The translations under genes and the position numbers were made by a program. A stretch of DNA of 64,000 nt from Mesostigma viride (taxonomy: Eukaryota > Streptophyta > Mesostigmatophyceae > Mesostigmatales > Mesostigmataceae). The notes beneath the pieces were generated by a model that saw nothing but the letters and a program-made list of their open reading frames with translations, was not told where the DNA came from and ran no database searches. Positions 10,368-19,752 of the stretch are shown here, one piece after another. Position 1 is the first letter of the stretch. Each line of letters begins with the position of its first letter. The DNA lies in NCBI GenBank assembly GCA_009746045.1, contig RPFO01000842.1, forward strand, positions 1 to 64,000. The letters run 5' to 3'.

Positions 10368-10938
10368 TGTTACGTCGCGTAACAATTCGTTGTGGTTACG
10401 GACGTAAATTAGGTCCTTGGCCTCGGTTGTTCCTAGGTTACGTGCAGTTCTAGTTTGGACATGATTGTCCCCGTAACAGTACTGTGGTATATTGGGTGCC
10501 TTTGGGCGCCGCGCCGCGTACTATATTAGTGGTCCTTATCCTTTTGTAGAATGTAGTGGACCGGCGTGCATCTGTGCACCTGCCTGTGTTTCTGTGGTTC
10601 TGCAGGCGAGGGCCAGGTCGGCCCGAGCCTGTTGGACCGTTGGTGACCATTTATGCACGTTCCACTCCTTGTGTGGTCACTCGGCGTGTGTTAAATGAAT
10701 TAACACATATTAGCTTGGGTCACGGCAGTTTAGTTGTGTTTCCTTCCTCTTTTCCTGGAGTAAACGGGTTTGATTAAATGGCCTATGGCGTATTACAGTA
10801 GTACATATGTAAATGCATTGAGATCTGGTTCGTCTCGGTCGTCTTTCGCTAGGGGTGTATATAGAGGCAGCCTCACTAGTTTAGGTAGTATCAGGACAGG
10901 TAGAGGTAGAGGTGGTGGCCGAGGCTTGCGGCGTAACA
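10368..10938 (+). repeat. 3' LTR of element A (LTR2)
   Basis: The 571-bp LTR is nearly identical to LTR1 and has the same TGTTACG and CGTAACA ends. The LTR ORF starts at 10785 and runs out of the LTR into element B, stopping at 10952. Near-identity of LTR1 and LTR2 implies a fairly recent insertion of A into B. Confidence 0.92.
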
Positions 10939-10943
10939 GAACG

Positions 10944-13291
10944 GTGGTTTAACCGTCCCTCACACTGTTGTAGACCCTTTCCTGCATGCTGATGAACTCT
11001 TGAATGTCTCTGTGTTGGTAGATAGCGGTGCGGCTAGCTCCTTTGTGAGCGAAGCCCTAGTTAGGCGTTTAGGACTAGTCCCTACCCCTCACACCAAACC
11101 CGTTACTGTTCATTATGCTGATGGTCGCACCAGTCATTCCCCGGGTACGGTGTCCCTTCCCATGGTTATACAAGGACGTACTGTCAACCTGACGGCCACT
11201 ATAGGCCCTATCACTACCGCTGATGTATTACTAGGATTAGATTGGCACCAGGATAATAAGATTACTATTAATTATGATACCATGGTCATTTGGTTTCCAG
11301 ATAGCTCTTACTGGGTACCTGAACGTCATTATAGATTGGAAAATTTATCCTTGGTAGATATTACTCCTCCTACACCTGTTGATCCTCCTGTAAGACCTAT
11401 ACCTGAAGTATTAATGTCCAATGATGAGTTGCGTTCTGAACTAAAGGAATATGGATATTTATTATGTATGTTGCTTCAGTTAGAAGTACAGGAGATACCT
11501 ATCCCTAATAATAGTGTGGATATAGATATAAACACAGTGGATACAATAGGAGTGGGATTTACTGAAAATGAAATAGTAAGATACATGGCCGTGATAGATT
11601 CCTCAAAGGTTTTTGAAGAAAAGACTCCTTCTTATCCTCCTCCTCGTTCTGTTTTACACCGTGTAGTTATCAAGGACGGTGCAGTTCCTACGCACTCTCC
11701 GATGTATAGAATGGGCCCTACCGAGTTAAAGGAACTAAAACAGATTTTAGTGTCATTATTAGAAGCAGGATTGATAGAGCCTAGTAACTCCCCCTACTCA
11801 GCTGGTGTCCTGTTAGTTCCTAAGCCAAATGGCAAGTTTCGCCTAGTTACTGATTATAGGAAGTTGAATGATATTACTGTGAAGTCTAAATACCCTCTAC
11901 CTCGTATTGATGATATATTTAATAAGGTTAAAGGTTCCACTTGTTTCACAGTACTGGATTGTGCGGATGGTTTTTGGCAGTTGCGGATAGCTCCTGAGGA
12001 TTGCCATAAAACCGCCTTTGCTACCCCTTTTGGTCATTACCAGTTTAGAGTAGCGGCTATGGGACTCTGTAACTCGCCTGCCTCTTTTCAAATGTTAATG
12101 AATGAAGTGCTTAGACCTGTTATGGGAAATTCTCATCTTCCTCAGGTGTCCTCTGATCTAAAGGATCCTTCCTTCTCCTCTGTTTCTTTATCTGAGCATG
12201 ACCGTTCTTGTGCTCAAGCTTACTTAGATGATATTCTTATTTACTCTCCTGATTTTGAAACGCACCTACGTGATTTAAAGAAAGTATTAGAAATAATGGC
12301 TGAAAATTCTTTGTGGGCGCGCCGTGCTAAAGTGCGTTCGGGTAGGAGTGTCCCATTTTTAGGGCACGTTCTGTCAGATGCCGGGGTCGCTACCGACCCG
12401 GATAAAACTAAGTCAATTCAGGAATGGCCTACTCCTACCGACGTTAAAGGTGTACGTAGTTTCCTAGGAATTGCTTCTTACTATAGGCGTTTTATCCCGC
12501 GTTTCGCAACTATAGCAGCCCCTATTAATCATTTATTAAAGAAGGATATCCCCTTTGTTTGGAGTAGTGAATGTCAGTCGGCTTTTCAGTGCCTAAAATC
12601 CCTACTCCTTTCCCCTCCTGTACTCATCCTACCGGATACTACTAAACCCTTTGTTGTGGCTACAGATGCTAGTAAAGTAGCTATAGGTGGTGTCCTTCTC
12701 CAGGATCAGGGTCAGGGCTTACAGCCAATTGAGTATATCTCTAGGACAATGCTCCCTGCGGAGCGTAACTATCCTGTACACCAGCAGGAACTCTTAGCTG
12801 TGGTGTATTGTTGCCACGCTTGGCAGCACTTCCTTAAAGGTGCCCAATTTGATGTCTGCCTGAATGAACCCTGTGAGCTAGATCCTTATAGGTTAGTTAT
12901 CCAAACGGATCATCGTCCCCTTACCCATCTTCTCTCCCAACCCAACCTTACCCCTCGGCAAGCGCGCTGGATGGAATTTTTAGCACAGTTTTCCCCTTTT
13001 AAACTTCAGTATGTCAAGGGTGTAGATAACATAGTACCAGATGCACTCTCTCGTCGTGCAGACTATTCCTTCTTCGAGGACCTGGATGTTCTCAATACTA
13101 CTCTAGTTCCTACTACTATGGGTGTAACCCCTTATGGTGAACTACCTGATGATGAATCCTATGCCTACCTCTTTCATACATCTGTTCGCATGCCTGATCT
13201 CCTTTCTCACGTAGGACTCTCTCTCCCGTGTGAGGCCCTTCCCGTGGCCTCGGTGGGGGGGAGGGGAAAAATAAAATTTCTATACCGCTGA
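10944..13291 (+). CDS. pol: Protease, reverse transcriptase and RNase H of element B
   Basis: One uninterrupted frame covers the retropepsin (VLVDSGAASSFV), RT with YLDD at 12222-12233, and RNase H (ATDASKVAIGG, TDHRPL). It is open upstream of 11000 to the junction at 10944, through DPFLHADELLNVS, which is the version broken in A. RT is almost identical to A (only a handful of differences in over 1 kb). The protease differs more and the downstream ORF much more. It ends early at 13291 because a G run is one base shorter than in A. Confidence 0.9.
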
Positions 13292-13656
13292 GCCATATAG
13301 CGACTAGGTCAGGAAAGTCTTATGAAAACGTAGTCCCTCTAGGACCTCCCCTTCTCTTTGGCAAGGCGGTAGGAGATCTCTTTAAACCTGTTCTGGATAC
13401 TTCTGTAGCGATGCCTACCTCTGATCTTGAACGCCTTATTATAGTAGATTTACGGCCACTGAGCCGGAAGCATTAGCTGCCATTGCTGCACATCCCCAAC
13501 AATTAGGCAAGCACCCTTGTAAATTTGTAGATGGGTGTAGTCGCCTGCTGCAGGAATATAAAACCCTGCACAAGCTCTAGTTGTAGGCCTTCTCCTCTCT
13601 TATGTTATGTCTGCTGTCGACGGGTGGTTGGTTGTCCCCTCCCCTCCGCAGCCGTC
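13292..13656 (+). pseudogene. Residual pol with internal deletion of integrase (element B)
   Basis: The sequence follows A's 5960-6213, then jumps at about 13530 to A's 7560. About 1.35 kb is missing, including the integrase core and most of the chromodomain. The breakpoints in A share the short pattern tag-tggg (gtaggtggg and ctagatggg), which suggests microhomology-mediated deletion. There is also a 2-base insertion near 13441. Confidence 0.85.
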
Positions 13657-15945
13657 ATGTCAGAGCCTACCCCTCCGGCTGAGAGCCCGCTGCCGTCCCT
13701 GCCCCTACCGGACCCTGAGTTGTACTTCGAGGCCCTTCCGGGTCGTTGGGTTTCACGGTCTAGTTTCCCGGGTGGCGTCGTGCATCCGGCCCTCCAGGCC
13801 CAGCATGCGGGCATAGTCCGGGCGGCTCTCTTCGGGGTCACCTGGTACGGTCCTTCCCCTGCTGAACCGCATCAGCTTGTTTTGCACGGATTTGACGATG
13901 CCGGCCACTGCTTGCTAGAATGTGGCTCCAGCTGTCCAGCCTTGGGACAGATAGCTGCGATTCTCCAGTGCCCCAGGGTGTTTTCCTACCTTTCTACCCC
14001 TGTGGGTCGCTCCTGCCTACGGGATGTGTTCCCCTGGCTCCCTGCCGAGGGTGATGCGGAGCTGGATGAGAACCCCTGCGACCTGTTACGGGCCGTAGAG
14101 TTTATGGAGATAGCAGATCAGAACGCGGGTGTAGGATTTGGCGACCCTACCCCTACGGACGCGCCGGTAGAGGCGCAGTATTCCCCTGAGTATTCGGCCT
14201 CCCCTGCGGCGTCCTCCTCTTCCGTGTCGGCGCCTTCCCCTATCCCGTCTTCACCGAGGTCGGTCCTGTGCGCATCGGTGGAGCCTACCCCTTCGGGCTC
14301 TGGTCGTGAGCCTGATCCTCTTGCGGCGACAGTTTCTGCGATGCAGGCGCAGATCCAGTCCCTGACGGCGGCCTTCGGGGCCTTCATGGCGGCCCAGGCG
14401 CACGCGCCAGCCACGCCAGGTGGGGTGTCTGTGGCAGCTGTGCCCCCTTCCCCTTCGGTCGCCTCGGCGTCTACGGTTCCCTCTGGTGCTGCAGCTCCTA
14501 CGCCTTCGGCTACCGCTGCGCCTGCTACTGACGTACCTGCGCCTCGGCGCGAGTCCGCCGTCCCAGTGGCAGCGCCCGCCGCCGCCGCGTTCGAGCCGCC
14601 CACCACGTCAGCGCCGCCCTCGCGGGGTTTCTTCAGCGACCCGGGCGGTCTTCCCAGGCTTTGGGAGGGCGGTCCCCCGCAGAGGATCCCGGTGCCTGAC
14701 TGGAGCTTGGACGGTAACCAGTCGTATGCCGGATTGCCTGTCCCCACGGGTCCTATTTTCAACATGTGGCCTGGTGGTGCGCCACCCCCAGAGACCGGCG
14801 CGCCAGTTGCGGAGGCGGGTCCGTCGCGACTCCCTGCGGCCTCGGGTCCGACGCGGCCCCCTGTTGTACCGGCACCTTCTGCACCTGCGCCGGTTCCTAC
14901 CACTTCGTCGGCCCCTGCCCCTTCGGCCCCGCGGTCTTTGGCTGCGGTTGTTCGGTCCAGTGGCTCTGACCCGCGCGCCACCCGCGCTGCCGATTCCCTT
15001 CGGGAGTTGTCAGAGGGCGATCGGGATCGGGCCCCTTCTGTGGTGCATGCGACCCCGGAGTCGCGCGACGCGCCTGTCTTCGGGTATGGTATGTCTGCGC
15101 TCGCTTGCCGCCAGTGTGACCTGCCGCGCGCCTCCGCCGAGCTGGCCATTTCGCCCATGTCCTACGGGTTCTCCCAGGTGTGTCGGGCGCCGCGGGACCG
15201 TAACCTACCAGTTGAGACTGATCGGCCTCCTTTCGACATGGTTATTTTGGCTGATCCGGTGTTCCAGGGTGAGATCCTGGTTCGGCGCGTCCTGTACCGC
15301 TGGGCGCGACGCCACAATGACTTGGACACCTACGGCGGGTTCCAGTGGGCCTACCCTCCGCCTCTGGGCATTATGGCCTCAGATGCTCTTACGGTAGATT
15401 TTCCTGCGGTGCCGGGTGCCACGTATAGCACCGTCCTACAGCCCATCCTAGAGTGGGATGCCCGTCGTCCAGCGCCCATCCCGGGCCAGGGTTTGGACTC
15501 TCGGGGTCATCCTCCTCCCCGGGCTAGCGACTACCTTGAGACGTTCGGGTCGCGACAGTGTGCCCGCCGGTGGCGTTCCCGCGAGATTCGGCACATCCGG
15601 TTGTGGCCGTCCAACGTGGAGCCCCTGGTAGATCTGTTTTTCCCGACGGGTATGCGCCCTCGGATCCGGTACCATCGCCTGCTCCTTCGGGCTCTCTGCC
15701 TGATCGCGGTAGAGCCTTTCCTACGCCTCTTTGCCTGCGGTTTCCTGGACTGGGCCCGGGGCCAGGTCGTTCTTACACAGCATAGGTACTACTGGGCCTT
15801 CCTGGGACTTTTCCCTGACGGTGTGTGGGCCGATGTTTTCCTCACTGTAGATAGGCACGACAATGCTGAGGATGTGTCTCACTACCAGGCTTACCTGGAT
15901 GTCCTGCTGGCCTCCCGTGGTACCTACCAGACGGATGGCCATTAG
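13657..15945 (+). CDS. Conserved ~762-residue 3' ORF of unknown function (element B)
   Basis: I chose ATG 13657 (MSEPTPPAESPLPS) because the same start is present in A; the open frame extends further upstream without a match to known protein. An N-terminal block of about 150 residues is conserved with A and contains RAALFGVTWYGPSP and ENPCDLLRAVEFMEIADQ. A long Ala/Pro/Ser/Val-rich linker follows. The C-terminal ~330 residues include YAGLPVPTGPIFNMWP, WDARRPAPIPGQGLDSRGH and a hydrophobic helix-like RYHRLLLRALCLIAVEPFL. It is much more GC-rich than pol. The position after integrase resembles env in retroviruses, but I see no signal peptide or fusion-type segment. An alternative is an accessory or coat-like protein. 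Confidence 0.8.
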   Translation: MSEPTPPAESPLPSLPLPDPELYFEALPGRWVSRSSFPGGVVHPALQAQHAGIVRAALFGVTWYGPSPAEPHQLVLHGFDDAGHCLLECGSSCPALGQIAAILQCPRVFSYLSTPVGRSCLRDVFPWLPAEGDAELDENPCDLLRAVEFMEIADQNAGVGFGDPTPTDAPVEAQYSPEYSASPAASSSSVSAPSPIPSSPRSVLCASVEPTPSGSGREPDPLAATVSAMQAQIQSLTAAFGAFMAAQAHAPATPGGVSVAAVPPSPSVASASTVPSGAAAPTPSATAAPATDVPAPRRESAVPVAAPAAAAFEPPTTSAPPSRGFFSDPGGLPRLWEGGPPQRIPVPDWSLDGNQSYAGLPVPTGPIFNMWPGGAPPPETGAPVAEAGPSRLPAASGPTRPPVVPAPSAPAPVPTTSSAPAPSAPRSLAAVVRSSGSDPRATRAADSLRELSEGDRDRAPSVVHATPESRDAPVFGYGMSALACRQCDLPRASAELAISPMSYGFSQVCRAPRDRNLPVETDRPPFDMVILADPVFQGEILVRRVLYRWARRHNDLDTYGGFQWAYPPPLGIMASDALTVDFPAVPGATYSTVLQPILEWDARRPAPIPGQGLDSRGHPPPRASDYLETFGSRQCARRWRSREIRHIRLWPSNVEPLVDLFFPTGMRPRIRYHRLLLRALCLIAVEPFLRLFACGFLDWARGQVVLTQHRYYWAFLGLFPDGVWADVFLTVDRHDNAEDVSHYQAYLDVLLASRGTYQTDGH

Positions 15946-16314
15946 ATAGAGGGCCTTAGGCCCGACCTGAGGGTGTTGTCCCTCCGGTATGTAGAGTCGC
16001 CCTCATGTTCTGGCCAGTTGACTGGTCGTTCTTGGTCCTTGGTGCTGATGGGTTTACTCTGTGTGTCCTGCCCAGTGCCGTTCCCCCCCGGCAAGGACTT
16101 TGTTCCAGGCAGTTAGGGGAACCTACCACCAGGCTTGGTGCTGGCTAACCCTACACCTCCAGGCGTGGTGGTGGAGACCGTGTGAACTATTGGTGCCTTG
16201 TATCTTGGATGGCCTGCTGACTGTGTTAGTGTGTGCTGGGTGCATTAGGTTTCCTACCCCTTGTTTTCCTCCCTGTGCGTAGGGAGAGGGCTCCCTACCT
16301 TTGTGGGGGGGAGG
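15946..16314 (+). other. 3' untranslated region and polypurine tract of element B
   Basis: No gene is seen. It is collinear with 9996-10367 and ends in the purine tract gggggggagg just before LTR3. Confidence 0.65.
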
Positions 16315-16887
16315 TGTTACGTCGCGTAACAATTCGTTGTAGTTACGGACGTAAATTAGGTCTTTTGCCTCGGTTGTCCCTAGGTTTACGTTTAGGCTCC
16401 TACCGGGACATTATTGTCCTCGTAACAGTACTGTGGTACATTGGGTGCTGTTGGGCGCCGCGCCGCGTACTTTACTAGTGGTCCTTATCCTGTGGTAGAA
16501 TGTAGTGGACCAGCGTGCATCAGTAGATGTAGTGGACCAGCGTGCATCTGTAGGCGAGGGCCATGTCGGCCCGAGCGTGTTGGACCGTTGGTGACCATTT
16601 ATGCGCGTCCTACCCTTTGTGTGTGCACTCGGCGTGTGTTAAATGAATTAACACATATAGGCTTGGGTCACGGCAGTGTAGTTGTGTTTCCTTCCTCTAT
16701 TCCTGGAGTAAACGGGTTTTGATAAATGGTTGTATGGCGTATTATAGTAACACTTACGTTAATGCATTGAGATCAGCTCCGTCACGTTCGTCTTTCGCCA
16801 GAGGGTTGAGTAGAGGAGGCCTGACCAGTTTAGGTAGTATCAGGCCCATTAGAGGTAGAGGCGGAGGTAGACATCCGCGGCGTAACA
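16315..16887 (+). repeat. 3' LTR of element B (LTR3)
   Basis: The 573-bp LTR has the same TGTTACG/CGTAACA ends but is clearly diverged from LTR1 and LTR2. It carries a local tandem duplication at about 16504-16552 (gtagtggaccagcgtgcatc twice). Its ORF starts at 16734. The next bases, acgac, are the expected right copy of B's 5-bp target duplication; the left copy is outside the window. Confidence 0.88.
16734..16887 (+). CDS. LTR3-encoded leader ORF, in frame with the D5 gene
   Basis: The frame reads MAYYSNTYVNALRSAPSRSS and ends in an RGRGGGR tract, then runs in frame through the LTR end at 16887 into the D5 remnant without a stop. A transcript started in LTR3 could encode a chimera. Whether the join is used or accidental is unknown. 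Confidence 0.45.
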
Positions 16888-17636
16888 ACGACATGGAGAT
16901 GAGCGAAAAAGCATTCAAAGTGGCTAAGAATTTGGAGATGATCCCGTTTGCCGAGAATGTGCGGAAGGCTCTCAAGAATTCGATGACTCGTCTTGACAGT
17001 GAGTTTGTCAGCAGACTTGACGAAACACCCCACCTGGTGTGCTTCAAGAATGGTGTTGTCGACTTGAGGACAAAAGAGTTGAGGCCCGGAAAACCAGAAG
17101 ACATGATCTCCCTTTCCACGATGATCGATTATGATCCAGGCGCAGACCAGACCAAGATAAAGGGGTTCATAAGATCAGTGGTGCCAGACGAGGACACTGC
17201 TAGGTACCTCGAGCAGTCTCTCGGGACCTTCTACATTGGCGCCAACGCGGAAGAGACGTCGCAGTTTTGGATAGGGGAGGGGAGAAACGGAAAAGGCGTC
17301 TTGAACACGTTCCTAAAAGCGGCTATGGGCGAGTACCAGAGCAAGGACCTGAAGGCATCTTTTGTCACCCGCCCAGACTCCGGGAACGGCGCTCCTAACC
17401 CAGAGCTGTGTTATTTGCGTGGGAAGAGGCTGGCAATGATCACAGAGACAAGCAACGACTGTAAGTTCTTGACTGACCGTTTCAAGAGCATAACAGGGAA
17501 CGACGAGCAATGTGCTAGGTTCTTGTATTCCAACAAGCTCGTCTCGTTCACTCCCCAGTTCAAGTTGGTGACGCAGACCAACCACGAGCCACAGTTCTCT
17601 GACATCGATCAGGGGTTGTTGAGTCGTATAGTATTG

Positions 17637-18109
17637 GGCCGGGCCCACTTCAAATGTTCCGAAAAGTGTGACAGTTTTTGTCGTTTTTTAGACTTTTTTG
17701 ACGATCGTCACTCTGCAGAGTGATTTGTCGTGCGAAATCGTGCGAAATTGTGCGAAATTTGCTGAAATCGTGTGAAATTTGCTGAAATTGTGCGAAATTG
17801 TGCGAAATTTCATGTGAAAAATGTCGACGGTAAAAAATTTTGATGTGCACAATGTGTGTGAATTCATGCGAAATTTTGTCAAACGTCACTCCCCAAAACG
17901 ACCCTTGCTTGAAATCCATGCGAAATCGTGCAAAATCATGCAAAATTGTGCGAAATCGTGCGAAATCGTGCAAAAATGTGTGAAAATTTTGCGAAAATCA
18001 CGCGAAAATCACGCGAACTCGTGCGAAATTTTATTTTTTTTTTGCGAAAATAGCGAAAAAGTGTCACACACTTGGCTTGGACGGCGGAACATTTGAAGTG
18101 GGCCCGGCC
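17637..18109. mobile_element. MITE-like insertion in the D5 gene
   Basis: Perfect 25-bp inverted termini occupy 17637-17661 and 18085-18109, starting GGCCGGGCCCACTTC. ATTG flanks both sides (17633-17636 and 18110-18113). Removing the element plus one ATTG deletes 477 bases, which keeps the D5 frame and restores the expected spacing before the FP block. The interior is a degenerate array of tgcgaaat(c/t) units and has no transposase. Confidence 0.85.
17733..18060. repeat. Degenerate tgcgaaat array inside the MITE
   Basis: Units of about 10 bp (tgcgaaattg, tgcgaaatcg, tgcaaaatcg and variants) repeat more than 20 times. Short frames over it are repeat artefacts. Confidence 0.75.
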
Positions 18110-18605
18110 ATTGATTAGGTTTCCCTACTTCTTTGGTGGGGAGGAGGAGATCGACACTGCCAACCCTCTCCACCGCCTCAGAGACCCGACCCTTAAGATG
18201 AAGAAGGGGGAATACCAACAGGGGCTCGCGGCCTTGATGGTGGATGCAGCCTACAAGTACATCAACAAGATCGACGTCGCTCCAAAGTCAGAGCACATTA
18301 AGGAGCAAACCAAGAGGTACTTGAGAAGCGTCGACGATGTCAGGTCCTTTATGGAGAGCATTGAACTCATCCCATCGCCAGCTGGGAAGGTCGACTGCTC
18401 TACTCTTCTTGACCTGTTCAAGGAACAGTCGAAACTGCAAGATTACCCACTGCGCAAGTTTATTGGCGATCTACGCCGCCTGAATTACGACATAAAGCAG
18501 GCGAGAGTCGGCAAGGATTACAAGACCGGCGCGTCCATCAGGGCGCATTGTATCATGGGCTACAAGTTGGTCGAAGAGGTCACGACTTGTGCGTCGATGT
18601 ATTAG

Positions 18606-19752
18606 AGCCAGTGGTAAAATTGTACTCAAAAGCATGACCTACATATTCACAATTCTAATAAACACAAGTTAAACCCATCCACCCCCTCTCGCCCCTCCCC
18701 GGCACTCCCCGAGATGGCGCGTACATGCTACCGACTTCCGAGCAGGACCGCGCCTGTCTTTGTCTTTGGACGGACGGCCCTGTCTCTGGACCAAAGACAC
18801 CAAAGACGCCGAAGACGGCCCAAAGACAGATGGTCGCGGCCTCTTAACCCCTTCCCATTACCCGGGGAGGCATTCTCGCCGATCTGAATGGGTTCTGTCT
18901 TTGTGTCTTTGGGATTTTGCCAAAAGTCCCTTAGGTATATGGGATGCCGTAGGTGATACCAGTCCTAGGTCTTAGGCGTGTTTCTTAGGATATAGTCTCT
19001 CTAATCATTACTTTCTAAAATCTCAAAGACACAAAGACAGAGGGAGACAAACACCACCTCATAACTGTAGGACAGCTACCTAGACGCAAATAAGACCATG
19101 CGAAGGTCCTGTCTTTGAGCTGTCTTTGAGCTGTCTTTCTCAAGCAAATCCCAAAGACAGAGACCAAAGACACGCTTCTAAAAGCACCTCTACCGTCCGC
19201 CCGCAAAACCGGCGCGAATCGTGCGTTCCCCACGAAAGACCCGGCGTTGTTTGCTTGCTTGTTGAGGGGTCGTGAGGGAGGGGGGAAAATTGGCCAGATA
19301 AAGTATAGTACTTATATCAAATTATCTGGCCAATTTTCCCCCATATCAGAACCTCTCCCCGTGTATTGACGAGTTTGTTGGTGTTTTTTGTGGCGGATGA
19401 CAGAATTTTGGTGACATCTAAAGCCCTGTGACCCATCAAGCCTTAAGGTTGGCGGGGGTCTGGAAGTAATAGCTGACCATTGACGCGTGTCAGTAAAAAA
19501 TCCAAGTGAGTGCAAGGTGTTCACTGGAAGATAAAGTCAGTGAACCGCCTGTCAAACCCAGCGCCGCGCCGGCACCGAGGAATTTTTTGTTATAAGCCGC
19601 GTTTACCACCGCCCTTAGACTGCCGTCAGCCACCGACAAACACGTGACACTCACGCAGCCCTGGTCGATGCAAGCGGACGTAACGTGACCTTGCATAAAA
19701 TTTTGATATGATGGAATGCATTATGAACCAACCTGCAGTCTAACAGATAGCC
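18606..19752. other. Gene-free spacer with TGTCTTTG/CAAAGACA motif cluster
   Basis: No gene is supported. From about 18750 to 19170 the octamer core CTTTG or its complement occurs more than a dozen times, on opposite strands at the two ends, so the block is partly self-complementary. The rest is AT/GC-balanced sequence leading into the 189-residue ORF. Confidence 0.5.
19281..19342. terminator. Perfect 20-bp hairpin
   Basis: Arms gggggaaaattggccagata (19281-19300) and its complement (19323-19342) enclose a 22-base loop. It lies between the D5 remnant and the next ORF. It could act as a 3'-end hairpin, as in some large DNA viruses, or be a small foldback element. The role is not proven. Confidence 0.4.

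Larger units (their letters stand above)
185..10938 (+). mobile_element. Complete Ty3/gypsy-like LTR retrotransposon (element A)
   Basis: A 10.75-kb element has near-identical LTRs (569 and 571 bp), TG...CA ends, a primer-binding site, a purine tract and a 5-bp target duplication. In order it carries an LTR-initiated ORF, a hybrid-binding-domain ORF, an Asn-rich ORF, gag with a CCHC knuckle, protease, RT, RNase H, integrase with a chromodomain, and a long 3' ORF. The order PR-RT-RH-IN defines Ty3/gypsy (Metaviridae-like). Single-base frameshifts break gag, pol and the 3' ORF. This copy therefore looks inactive, unless some breaks are sequencing errors. Confidence 0.93.
10939..16887 (+). mobile_element. 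Right part of Ty3/gypsy-like element B
   Basis: The sequence resumes with the second gaacg copy and carries B's protease, RT and RNase H, a deleted integrase, an intact 3' ORF, a purine tract and a 3' LTR. The LTR's outer flank is the D5 primase-helicase gene, so B inserted into that gene. B's 5' LTR and gag lie left of the window. Confidence 0.9.
16888..18605 (+). pseudogene. D5-like primase-helicase, C-terminal part, virus-derived
   Basis: The first piece contains HLVCFKNGVVDLRTKELRPG, the D5_N signature, then a Walker A motif GEGRNGKGV at about 17274-17300 and an arginine-rich GLLSRIV block. The second piece (18114-18605) contains IRFPYFF, NPLHRLRDPTLK and a C-terminal Pox_D5-type region. 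This family of superfamily 3 helicases unwinds DNA in nucleocytoplasmic large DNA viruses, virophages and relatives. The N-terminal primase half is cut off by element B and lies beyond the window. A 473-bp insertion splits the rest. It is probably an endogenised algal virus gene. Confidence 0.85.

Noticed and set aside
13657-15945. Envelope protein in the 3' ORF
   Set aside because: No signal peptide, fusion peptide or convincing transmembrane anchor; one hydrophobic helix-like stretch alone is not enough.
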